From NCBI GenBank assembly GCA_002368155.1, contig AP018181.1, positions 413,486-477,485 on the forward strand: a stretch of DNA of 64,000 nt, read 5' to 3'. The translations under genes and the position numbers were made by a program. This stretch comes from Nostoc carneum NIES-2107. GTDB taxonomy: Bacteria; Cyanobacteriota; Cyanobacteriia; Cyanobacteriales; Nostocaceae. The notes under the pieces are model-generated. The model saw only the letters and a list, made by a program, of their open reading frames with translations. It was not told the DNA's origin and made no database searches. Below are positions 56,335 to 64,000 of this stretch, in pieces. Positions within the stretch are counted from its first letter, which is position 1, and each line of letters begins with the position of its first letter.

Positions 56335-57960
56335 TTATCTTGGTGGGTAATATTGGGGATTCATGACTGGATATGGATAACCAGTATTCGGCATAGGATT
56401 TACCATACCATTTGGGTAAGGAGCCATAACTGGGGCAGGATAACCATTCATGGGTAATGCATTACCCCCATTGTTAGGCATCATGGGTACATTGTTAACC
56501 CCATTATTGGGCATTACTGGTACAGTATTAACACCACTGTTGGGTGCAGAGGGTGACATAACTGGAGTCTGATAACCAGTGGTTGGTATAGGGCTACTTG
56601 TCACATTGGGGATGGCACCATTTTGGCTAAATTGTTGGTAAGCTGCACGCGAAATGCCGCTAATCAGTTTTTCGGCGCGCGCATCGTTGTTGGGACGCTG
56701 TACCATGACTGCGGCTATGTAGCGCTTACCAGTAGGAATATCAACTAAACCTGCATCTGCCAGCATTGTACCAATATCGCCTGTTTTATGGGCAATAGTA
56801 GCGCCTGTGCCTAAACCGGATGGGAGCAAATTATCTCTTTCAGTTTGGCGCATAATATCGAGTAGGCGATCGCGCGATCGCATATTCACCAAGTTCCCCT
56901 GATTTACCATCGCCATTAATGTGGCTAATTCTTTGGGACTGGTGGTATTGGTTCCTTGTAAATCGGGGAGTTGATTACGAATGGCTGTAGTTGTTAAACC
57001 CCAACTGCGGAACCTTTGGTTAAGTGCTTCTATTCCTCCCAAGCGCGCAATCAGCATATTTGTAGCTGTATTGTCGCTGATCGTAATCATTTTTGTGGCG
57101 ACTTCTAAAGCCGAATACTGGGTTCCCGCCGGCTTGTATTGCATATTTCCAGAACCACCAGCAATCATACTTTGCTGCATGGTCAGCATTTCATCTAGCC
57201 GGATTTTCCCTGCATCTAAATCTTGGAAAAAGGCTACTAAGATAGGAATTTTAATTGTACTAGCTGCGGGGAAACTGGCGGCACTATTAATATCTACATA
57301 AGAACCTGTATCTAAATCAACTAATAAAACCCCTGGTGTCAGACTAGGGTTTGCAGCCGCCAGGTTTTGCACGGCAGTTTTTAATGAGGGAATTTCTTGT
57401 GATAAAGATAGTCCCGAGGGTGTTGCAGCATTGGGGGTAGGTTGGGTTTGTCCGGCGTTGGTATTAGATGAGGATGAAGATGTGGGAGTCATCCGCGAAG
57501 CTGGATCTAATATAGATAACACCGTACCCATAATGGCACCAATCCCAACACCTACGATTAACAACCGTAAGGTATATAGCAGGGTTCTAGCCATTGGCTT
57601 TAAACGCGTCTTGCGCGATCGCACCACAGTTTTTGCCACCCCATGCTGATTTACCCGCACTGTTTTTAACTTCACAGTGTTGGATTGCACTTGTGGAGTA
57701 GCTACCTTGTTTCTAGGTATGGGTTTGACTGCTGCTGGCATGACTAATCCTGCCTTGGATCTAGAGCCGCCAACCACCATTGGTGTATAACTGTTACTAT
57801 TTGTTACACGCGTCAGTGGCGCTTCTTTTGCACCAGCACGTTTCTGCGCGGGTACTTTCGTCTTTTTTTGTTCCACCTTTTGGACTTTGCGTGGACGCTG
57901 GCGGCGGTTTTTGGGTTCACGCCGCGAGAAAGGTATTTGTTTGTCAATCGATTCTGACAC
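56335..57960 (-). CDS. membrane-anchored class A beta-lactamase-fold serine hydrolase
   Basis: I chose GTG 57960 (first residues MSESIDKQIP), which has aaggag five bases upstream, over a TTG 45 bases earlier. About 540 residues. A basic cytosolic N-terminus (RRQRPRKVQK) precedes a membrane helix at about 128-150 (LLIVGVGIGAIMGTVLSIL), so the catalytic domain is periplasmic. It holds STIK (S234), ISDNT and AHKTGDIG, the SxxK, SDN and KTG motifs of class A beta-lactamases and related PBP-like enzymes. The C-terminal 100 residues are low complexity with repeats of PMMPNNGVN and MNGYPAPVMAPYPNG. True lactamase action is unlikely to be its main role; a peptidoglycan-related activity is possible. 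Confidence 0.86.
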   Translation of the reverse strand: MSESIDKQIPFSRREPKNRRQRPRKVQKVEQKKTKVPAQKRAGAKEAPLTRVTNSNSYTPMVVGGSRSKAGLVMPAAVKPIPRNKVATPQVQSNTVKLKTVRVNQHGVAKTVVRSRKTRLKPMARTLLYTLRLLIVGVGIGAIMGTVLSILDPASRMTPTSSSSSNTNAGQTQPTPNAATPSGLSLSQEIPSLKTAVQNLAAANPSLTPGVLLVDLDTGSYVDINSAASFPAASTIKIPILVAFFQDLDAGKIRLDEMLTMQQSMIAGGSGNMQYKPAGTQYSALEVATKMITISDNTATNMLIARLGGIEALNQRFRSWGLTTTAIRNQLPDLQGTNTTSPKELATLMAMVNQGNLVNMRSRDRLLDIMRQTERDNLLPSGLGTGATIAHKTGDIGTMLADAGLVDIPTGKRYIAAVMVQRPNNDARAEKLISGISRAAYQQFSQNGAIPNVTSSPIPTTGYQTPVMSPSAPNSGVNTVPVMPNNGVNNVPMMPNNGGNALPMNGYPAPVMAPYPNGMVNPMPNTGYPYPVMNPQYYPPR

Positions 57961-58125
57961 GGCTACTCCTTGCGACCCAATGCACTTGTTTATGCCAACT
58001 CCCAAACCAAAAATTTCTTCTCAAGCACTGAAATACAGACATCACTTTTTGCCACTAAGTAGCATTTTTGTGTTTAGTTTAGGCCATATTATCTATTTTG
58101 GGGGGAGTAATGGGTATATGTTAAT

Positions 58126-58872
58126 CTACGAATCGCAGTTTTCGCGATCGCGAGCATTTTTCAGTGCCCATTCTACCTGCCGCAAAATTCCCCGTAACAT
58201 AGCTACTTCTGTAGTTTGCAGCTGTGTACGATTATATAACTGGCGGAATTTCTCCATCCGACTGGCGGCGGTATGGGGGTAAAGATAACCAATTTGCAGC
58301 AATAAAGATTCTAATTCTTGGTAATATGCTTCCCGCATCTCCCAAGGAGCAATTTCTGTGGCTAATGTGGGTTCAGCTTCTGGTTGCTCGATAAATTGAG
58401 CCATTTCATAACAACAAATTGCTACCGCTGTTGCCAAGTTCAAGGATTGATAATTTTTATTGCTGGGAATCGTGACGAACCTTTGAGCATAATTTAATTC
58501 TTCGTTACTTAATCCCCTGTCTTCCCGACCAAAAACCAGCGCCACTGGTTTTTCTGGTTCTGCGAGTAACCAAGGAAGTGCAGTGCGGGGATTTTCTAAA
58601 GGGATGTCCCAACTGCTAACTCTTCCCGTCGTAGCCATAACTCGAACACATCCCTGTAAAGCGGCTGGTAAAGTTTCCACCACCACAGCAGATTCTAAAA
58701 TTTCTTTGGCATGAACTGCCATTTTCATAGCTTCCATCGACAGGCGATCGCATTGAGGATTGACGATTACCAGCTGATGCAAGCCAAAATTTTTCATTAC
58801 CCTGGCGATTGAACCGACATTCATGGGGCCAGCTGGTTCTACCAACACAATTCTCACCCCAGCTAATCCCAT
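58126..58872 (-). CDS. trmJ: tRNA 2'-O-methyltransferase TrmJ-like (SPOUT family)
   Basis: A 248-residue SPOUT methyltransferase. The three family motifs are visible: VEPAGPMNVGSIARVMKNFG (11-30), PVALVFGREDRGLSNEEL (about 107-124) and IPSNKNYQSLNLATAVAICC (about 134-153), which build the knotted SAM site. TrmJ methylates the 2'-OH of residue 32 in several tRNAs. The C-terminal helical tail (YYQELESLLLQIGYL, then the FRQLYNRTQLQTTEVAMLRG motif) agrees with TrmJ. The assignment as TrmJ rather than another TrmH-type enzyme is good but not certain. Confidence 0.88.
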   Translation of the reverse strand: MGLAGVRIVLVEPAGPMNVGSIARVMKNFGLHQLVIVNPQCDRLSMEAMKMAVHAKEILESAVVVETLPAALQGCVRVMATTGRVSSWDIPLENPRTALPWLLAEPEKPVALVFGREDRGLSNEELNYAQRFVTIPSNKNYQSLNLATAVAICCYEMAQFIEQPEAEPTLATEIAPWEMREAYYQELESLLLQIGYLYPHTAASRMEKFRQLYNRTQLQTTEVAMLRGILRQVEWALKNARDRENCDS

Positions 58873-59887
58873 TTTTTACCTCCCGCTATCCCAGCTATAT
58901 CAAGTAATTCTCGCTATTTTACCTTTTGTGGAAGATTCTCCTAGAAATTTTTTTCGCGATTTTGGCGGATACAGTAATTTTTGTAGTGAATATCTAATAT
59001 CAGTCTAATATCATGTTCTATAGGCTACCGATCAAAAGTTAGGGCCAGCGTCACGCAGTTACGCTTAGACGCAAAGTAGGGAGAAAGTCGCAGTATATTC
59101 TCGGAGGCGCGACATATAGCGAGTTTCCCTCTTTGGCATTCGTGACGTTAAGAAAGTTACATCTAAACAGGGAGGTGTTTTATGAGGATAGCGATCGCAT
59201 CATCTTAGTAAGATTAGTATTTTTTTTGACCAAAAATACTCTATGACTGATCAATACTTTTGCTCAAGCATGAGCACGGACACACACAGGTTGAAATTTA
59301 GTATGAAATTTAACTATTTTCCACTCAGAGTTTCAACAAGTATCTGGGTAAATATTTGGTTAAGTTCAAAGAAATATTACAGCAACAATAAGATGTTTAT
59401 TCTTTATAACTATATATAGCTATATGTTTATAAAATATGTTGAATAGCTCACTGTTAGTCAAGGGTATAAGCTTCAGGAGGGTTATGGTCATGATTTATC
59501 CTTTACTGACAATGAAGTTGTATTGCGCTAGATATCAGATAAATTTTTGTAAGAGGTTTTTTTATGTTTATGAAGTTAGAAATATTACATAAAATTATTC
59601 TGTTTTTAGAGTAAAAAATTGTGAAATCCTGGTAGCAATATCAACCAGGGTTTACGAGCGATAGACTAGCTTCTACAATTTTTTTTGTCCAGTCGTTGAA
59701 TAGTTGAATTTTCAGTATTTTCACTGAAAAGTAATCTTGAATATATATTGTTGGTTTCTCTTCGTCACGCTAGCATGATTATTTACAATCACAGCCAAAA
59801 TAAATAGTTAGGTACTATGAGGGCAAATAAAATGTATCTTGCTACCATAAAAGTTTTTATGACCCCAGACATTAGGAGCTGCTAAAG
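58873..59887. other. 1.0-kb AT-rich gap with no supported gene
   Basis: Nothing clear. A very short frame (59180-59206, MRIAIASS) stands behind a perfect-looking ribosome site (aggga gg at 59169-59176) and contains a HIP1 octamer; it could be a leader peptide or chance. A GC-rich stretch at 59035-59160 differs from its AT-rich surroundings and might be an RNA, but I could not draw a consensus fold. The gap ends with taggagctgctaaag before the next ATG. Confidence 0.45.
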
Positions 59888-61096
59888 ATGAAAAAAAATA
59901 TACCATCTAGTCTGGTTAAAGATACTGCCAAAGAGTGTGCTCGCTCTCATAGACAGGAGGAAATAGAAAGAAAACGTGCTGCCAATAAAGCGAAAAAACT
60001 ATTACAGCAAAAGAAAAAACTGCATCAGCCAAATTATTTAGAACAAAGATTGAGTGATGTTGATGAGATTAATGCAGAAATAGCAGATTGGATAAATGAG
60101 TTACAGACTCTCCTAGAGCATACTCTAGCAGTAGAAGATATAGTTTCATTTGATAACTTGCGGATTCGCGATACATTCCCCGCAATGGAAACTCCTAAGC
60201 AATTATCAATTGCATTACCAAAACCAAAATTTCACAAACCGCTTTCGTTACCTCATTGGTTAATGCAAAGGCTACCTTTTTTAGAAAAAAAATATCAGCA
60301 ATCTTTGCAAAATGCAGAATTAAATTATCAACTTGCCAAGCAGAAATATGAAGAGAAAGAAACTAGTCGCCAATTATCAATAGAGCGCTTAAAAGCCAAT
60401 TATGAATGGCATAAACATAGTGCAATCTTAGAAACTAAAAAGCGCAATGCTGAGGTAGATGAATTAGAGGAAGCTTACTACGCCAGAGTTGAATCTACTG
60501 TAGTTCTTTACAATGAAATGGTATTAGAACGTTCAGAATATCCAACCTTAGAAGATTTGCAATACATATCCTATACGGATGAAAACAAGGTGGCGTTTCC
60601 ACAGCAATTTCAAGTAGCTTATATCTCGGAAGCCAAACAATTAGTAATTGATTATCAACTCCCTGTGTGGAAAATTATTCCCACAATTGCAGAGTTGCGG
60701 TACGATGGCGGCAAAGATGAAATTTACGGAATTCCCAGAACGCTACGAGAAATTGAGGAATTATATGAAAATATCATAGCCTCTATCACTTTAAGAACAA
60801 TTAGTGAAGTTTTTGCAGCAGATCTAGGTCAACACCTAGACTTAGTTGTATTTAATGGCTTCGTCCAAAAATTAGACTCCAACATCAAAAAATCTATCCC
60901 TCTCAACTTAATTTCTGTGCGAGCCGCTAAAGAGATTTTCAGCAATCTCAATTTCACTACAATGGATAAACTTACTTGTTTGCGTAAATTAGGAGCACAG
61001 ATATCATCACATCTCACTACTATCCAACCAGTACAATCAATTGCTGATCTCAACATAGCGAATGCCAAGGTGAGATTACAAGAAGATATCGGTTAA
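59888..61096 (+). CDS. coiled-coil protein with a domain found in restriction-system proteins
   Basis: A 402-residue protein with a ribosome site aggagc seven bases before its ATG. Residues 10-210 are highly charged and mostly helical (KRAANKAKKLLQQKKKLH; KYEEKETSRQLSIERLK), a likely coiled coil. Residues 220-395 match, to my recollection, the conserved region of Mrr-like restriction-system proteins (FQVAYISEAKQLVIDYQLPV, ELYENIIASITLRTISEVF, LDLVVFNGFVQ, TMDKLTCLRKLGAQ). No Mrr nuclease motif (D-x(n)-E/Q-x-K) is visible, so it may be a catalytically dead or partner subunit. No methylase gene lies nearby. Family link is moderate; function unknown. Confidence 0.6.
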   Translation: MKKNIPSSLVKDTAKECARSHRQEEIERKRAANKAKKLLQQKKKLHQPNYLEQRLSDVDEINAEIADWINELQTLLEHTLAVEDIVSFDNLRIRDTFPAMETPKQLSIALPKPKFHKPLSLPHWLMQRLPFLEKKYQQSLQNAELNYQLAKQKYEEKETSRQLSIERLKANYEWHKHSAILETKKRNAEVDELEEAYYARVESTVVLYNEMVLERSEYPTLEDLQYISYTDENKVAFPQQFQVAYISEAKQLVIDYQLPVWKIIPTIAELRYDGGKDEIYGIPRTLREIEELYENIIASITLRTISEVFAADLGQHLDLVVFNGFVQKLDSNIKKSIPLNLISVRAAKEIFSNLNFTTMDKLTCLRKLGAQISSHLTTIQPVQSIADLNIANAKVRLQEDIG

Positions 61097-61368
61097 TGAT
61101 AGAAGTTATATTTTGCTACTCATCGACTCCAACTTATAGGCATCTCATAAAAAGCTAAAAATTGTCTGGTAAGGAAGATATCGCCAGAAATTATCAGTCG
61201 AGGTGAGCAAATCAGGATTGAGTTTCGGGATTGCGTTTTCAGGGTGCAAGAATCGGTGACAGATGCAAAAGGGATGAGATAGAAAAATCTGCTGTAAAAT
61301 ACTCGCTTTTGAGCGATTAAATCTAAATCTTGTGTCGAGAGAATAAATAGCGCGCTCTAAGCAGTACA

Positions 61369-63954
61369 ATGTCCGATGGTTTCATAAAATATGCCACGGC
61401 CCGCGCAATGAGAAGAGCCAAGAAGATTTGGTTGCAAAAGTTACTCAAAAAGACAATTATCTTACTATTATTATTGGGTTTATTAATAGTAGGATTTGCC
61501 ACTTATACTGTAAGGCAATCCTTTCCCAAAGAAAATGGAGCGATCGCACTTGCGGGGCTGAAGGCTGAGGTGACAGTCCAACGTGATCAATGGGGCGTAC
61601 CGCATATTTATGCTACCAACTCCCATGATTTATTTATGGCGCAAGGGTATATCCACGCTCAAGACCGCTTTTGGCAAATGGACTTTTGGCGACACATTGG
61701 TTCTGGGCGACTAGCAGAGATGTTTGGTTCTTCTCAAATAGCTACTGACAAATATCTGCGGACAATGGGTTGGGCGAGGATAGCGCAGCAAGAAATCCAA
61801 CAAGTGAATGCAGAGATGAAGGCATATCTGGAAGCTTATGCTCAAGGGGTAAACGCTTATTTAGCAGAGCATCAAGGCAGTGCCATTAGTTTAGAATATG
61901 CCATGTTGAAATTGCTGAATCCTGGGTATAAGCCGGAACCTTGGCAACTGCTCCACTCCCTCACCTGGGGTAAAGTCATGGCTTACGACTTGGGGAGAAA
62001 CTTTGAGCGCGAAATTGAACGTACCATTCTGCTGAAAACCTTAAATTTGGCTCAGGTTGAAGAACTATTTCCCCCATACCCCCAAGATTTACCAGTCATC
62101 TTACCTGATTCGCAAAAACGCAAAACAGGCGAACAGGATGATTTTGACGAAACACAACTAATTGCTGCTCATATTACAGACTCTCAATTACCCATTACCC
62201 AAGCCTTAGCCACAATTAACCAACCCATGAAGGCTTTAGAAGAGTTAATTGGCTCCAGAGCAATAGGTATAGGTTCTAATAATTGGGTAATATCTGGTTC
62301 TCGCACCACCACAGGCAAGCCCATATTAGCAAATGACCCCCATTTAGCAGTACAAATGCCTTCTATTTGGTACGAAGTTGGTTTGCACTGTACGCCTAAA
62401 AATAGCGAATGTCCCTACAACGTCACAGGTTTTTCCTTTGCGGGGATGCTAGGAGTAATTATCGGTCATAGCGATCGCATTGCTTGGGGTGTAACTAACG
62501 TTGAACCAGATGTGATGGATTTGTACATTGAGAAAATCAACCCTGCAAACCCCAACCAATATGAGGTAAATGGCAAATGGGTAGATATGCAACTCGTACA
62601 GGAGACAATTCAAGTTGCGGGAAGTAAGCCAATTGTTCAAACAGTACGCTACACCAGACATGGCCCCATTCTTTCGGATGTCTCCGCTAAACTCCAGCAG
62701 TTTCCCGCAAAAAGCGGCGTAGAAGTTCCGCCAAAATATGCTGTAGCCTTACGCTGGACAGCTTTAGAACCTTCCACTTTAGGATACGCCATTCCCCTAA
62801 TTAATCGCGCTCAAAATTGGCAAGAATTTCGCCAAGCCGTAGAGAACTTTGATGTTCCAGCCCAGAACTTTGTTTATGCTGATGTTGATGGCAACATTGG
62901 CTACCAAATGCCTGGTAAATTCCCTATCCGGGCTAAAGGTAAGGGGCGTTATCCGGTTCCTGGCTGGACAGATGACTACGAATGGCAAGGGTATATTGAC
63001 TTTGAGCAACTACCCACAAGTTTTAATCCATCTCAAGGTTATATTGCTACCGCCAATAACTTAGTACAAAATAATTATCCTTATTTAATTACCACAGATT
63101 GGGTTTACGGCTATCGCGCCCAGCGCATTGTGGAGATGATTGCCAAATCACAGCAAATTCTCTCCTTACTAGAAGTAGAGTTGATTCAGGGTGACAACCA
63201 GAATTTAAATGCCCAAACCCTAGTACCTTTATTCAATAATATTTCCCTAAATAACCCACGACACGAAGCCGCCAAACAGCTGCTACTAGATTGGAACTTA
63301 CAGCTAGAAATGCGATCGCCCGCAGCAGCTTTATTTGAAGTATTCTGGAAACACCTACTAGCCGACACCTTCCACGATCAATTACCCCCAGAATATTATC
63401 CTGATGGAGGCGATCGCTGGTATGCTGTGGTAAAAAATCTCGTTAAAAAGCCCAATAGTAGCTGGTGGGACAACCGCAACACAGCAAAAGTGGAAAACCG
63501 CGACGAAATTCTCCGCCAGTCCTTCACCAAAGCTGTAGATGAACTCGAACGCCTTCAAGGTAAAGACCCCAAATCATGGAACTGGGGTGATTTACATACC
63601 GTGACTTTTCGGAATGCTACCTTAGGCAAATCAGGTTTAGCACCCATTGAAGCTTTATTTAATCGTGGTGCATTCCCCACTGCGGGGAACGGGGAAAGCG
63701 TGAATGCTAATCGCTGGAAAGCAAATAAATCTTTCGAGGTAACTGATATTCCCTCCCTCCGCATGGTCGTAGACTTAAAAAATCTCGACAACTCTGTAGC
63801 CATTCACACCCCCGGTCAATCAGGTCACGCCTTCCATACCCACTACACAGACATGATTGACCCCTGGCGCAAAACTGAATATCACCCTATGTTGTGGGAA
63901 AAGCAAAAAGTCGATGCTAACACGACTGCAACATTGAAATTGCGGGTGAAGTAG
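61369..63954 (+). CDS. penicillin-acylase family hydrolase, AiiC-like
   Basis: An 861-residue Ntn-hydrolase. A basic N-terminus and one membrane anchor (about 27-47, TIILLLLLGLLIVGF) place it in the periplasm. An alpha-subunit-like part (60-260: DQWGVPHIYATNSHDLFMAQ, YIHAQDRFWQMDFWRHIGSG) is followed by a spacer and then GIGSNNWV, with S303 as the nucleophile that becomes the N-terminus after self-cleavage. ILANDPHLAVQMPSIWYE and GMLGVIIGHSDRIAWGVTNV follow. The cyanobacterial AiiC (Anabaena) that degrades acyl-homoserine lactones is of this family and similar length. Quorum-signal acylase activity is therefore plausible. The ribosome site is weak. Confidence 0.9.
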   Translation: MSDGFIKYATARAMRRAKKIWLQKLLKKTIILLLLLGLLIVGFATYTVRQSFPKENGAIALAGLKAEVTVQRDQWGVPHIYATNSHDLFMAQGYIHAQDRFWQMDFWRHIGSGRLAEMFGSSQIATDKYLRTMGWARIAQQEIQQVNAEMKAYLEAYAQGVNAYLAEHQGSAISLEYAMLKLLNPGYKPEPWQLLHSLTWGKVMAYDLGRNFEREIERTILLKTLNLAQVEELFPPYPQDLPVILPDSQKRKTGEQDDFDETQLIAAHITDSQLPITQALATINQPMKALEELIGSRAIGIGSNNWVISGSRTTTGKPILANDPHLAVQMPSIWYEVGLHCTPKNSECPYNVTGFSFAGMLGVIIGHSDRIAWGVTNVEPDVMDLYIEKINPANPNQYEVNGKWVDMQLVQETIQVAGSKPIVQTVRYTRHGPILSDVSAKLQQFPAKSGVEVPPKYAVALRWTALEPSTLGYAIPLINRAQNWQEFRQAVENFDVPAQNFVYADVDGNIGYQMPGKFPIRAKGKGRYPVPGWTDDYEWQGYIDFEQLPTSFNPSQGYIATANNLVQNNYPYLITTDWVYGYRAQRIVEMIAKSQQILSLLEVELIQGDNQNLNAQTLVPLFNNISLNNPRHEAAKQLLLDWNLQLEMRSPAAALFEVFWKHLLADTFHDQLPPEYYPDGGDRWYAVVKNLVKKPNSSWWDNRNTAKVENRDEILRQSFTKAVDELERLQGKDPKSWNWGDLHTVTFRNATLGKSGLAPIEALFNRGAFPTAGNGESVNANRWKANKSFEVTDIPSLRMVVDLKNLDNSVAIHTPGQSGHAFHTHYTDMIDPWRKTEYHPMLWEKQKVDANTTATLKLRVK

Positions 63955-64000
63955 GGATTGGGGACTGGGGACTGGGGACTGGGGATTGGGGATTGGGGAT
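63955..64000. repeat. heptamer repeat cluster, cut by window end
   Basis: GGGGATT/GGGGACT units begin right after the stop codon and run to the edge. Confidence 0.85.

Overview
The window comes from a filamentous, probably heterocyst-forming cyanobacterium (Nostocales; Nostoc/Calothrix/Tolypothrix type). Evidence in the sequence: frequent HIP1 octamers (GCGATCGC); many short tandemly repeated heptamers of the GGGGATT / GGGGACT / CAATTAC / CAAATGA kind between genes; and cyanobacterial genes, namely a Psb28 photosystem II factor, a COP23 protein, a cyanobacteriochrome chemoreceptor, DUF3531 and DUF4079 proteins, a Mo-nitrogenase C-terminal-like protein and an AiiC-like acylase. No tRNA, rRNA or CRISPR array was seen.

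Layout. 1-1151: 5' part of a NACHT ATPase gene that runs off the left edge (minus strand). 1726-3148: an IS630-type insertion sequence with a frameshifted transposase, abutting a TA-flanked MITE. 3200-8760: housekeeping and small genes (creatininase, cupin, Mo-nitro_C, Nudix, DUF3531, TPR). 9147-10776: ABC ATPase and rsmG, followed by a dead vapC remnant. 11188-19511: a conflict/signalling island with a Ser/Thr kinase, a CHAT-TIR-ATPase fusion, a four-helix-bundle gene enclosed by 55-bp inverted repeats, and a related ATPase carrying 14 almost identical WD40 repeats. 19621-19949: a 21-bp tandem array. 20620-23591: histidine kinase and a DUF4079-DM13 pair. 24087-25892: two GNAT acetyltransferases. 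25978-28386: an operon of a catalytically dead HtrA-like protein, an intact HtrA-like protease and a LuxR-type regulator with a degenerate receiver. 29830-32799: a DXCF-type cyanobacteriochrome chemoreceptor. 33283-36255: a membrane protein with three copies of the C-terminal module of STAND-like ATPases but no ATPase. 37365-46055: a two-partner secretion set (TpsA, TpsB) followed by an exported CHAT-TPR protein. 46284-51239: HemD-like protein, a helical-repeat protein, a second 21-bp array and a retropepsin-like/small-protein pair. 51588-55583: a NACHT-HEAT-CHAT protein. The rest: Psb28-like, a class A beta-lactamase-fold protein, TrmJ, a coiled-coil protein related to restriction-system proteins, and a penicillin-acylase family protein.

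The main theme is the density of STAND/NACHT ATPases, CHAT proteases and a TIR domain: at least five separate loci in 64 kb. Two of them carry internal repeats (WD40 and HEAT) that are nearly identical at DNA level and vary only at a few positions, which is the pattern expected of recombining recognition surfaces. The best candidate for an undescribed system is 12744-19511, where a CHAT+TIR double-effector ATPase and an effector-less, membrane-anchored WD40 ATPase of the same ATPase type sit together. The second candidate is the NACHT-HEAT-CHAT gene. All functional statements are inferences from motifs; no database search was run.
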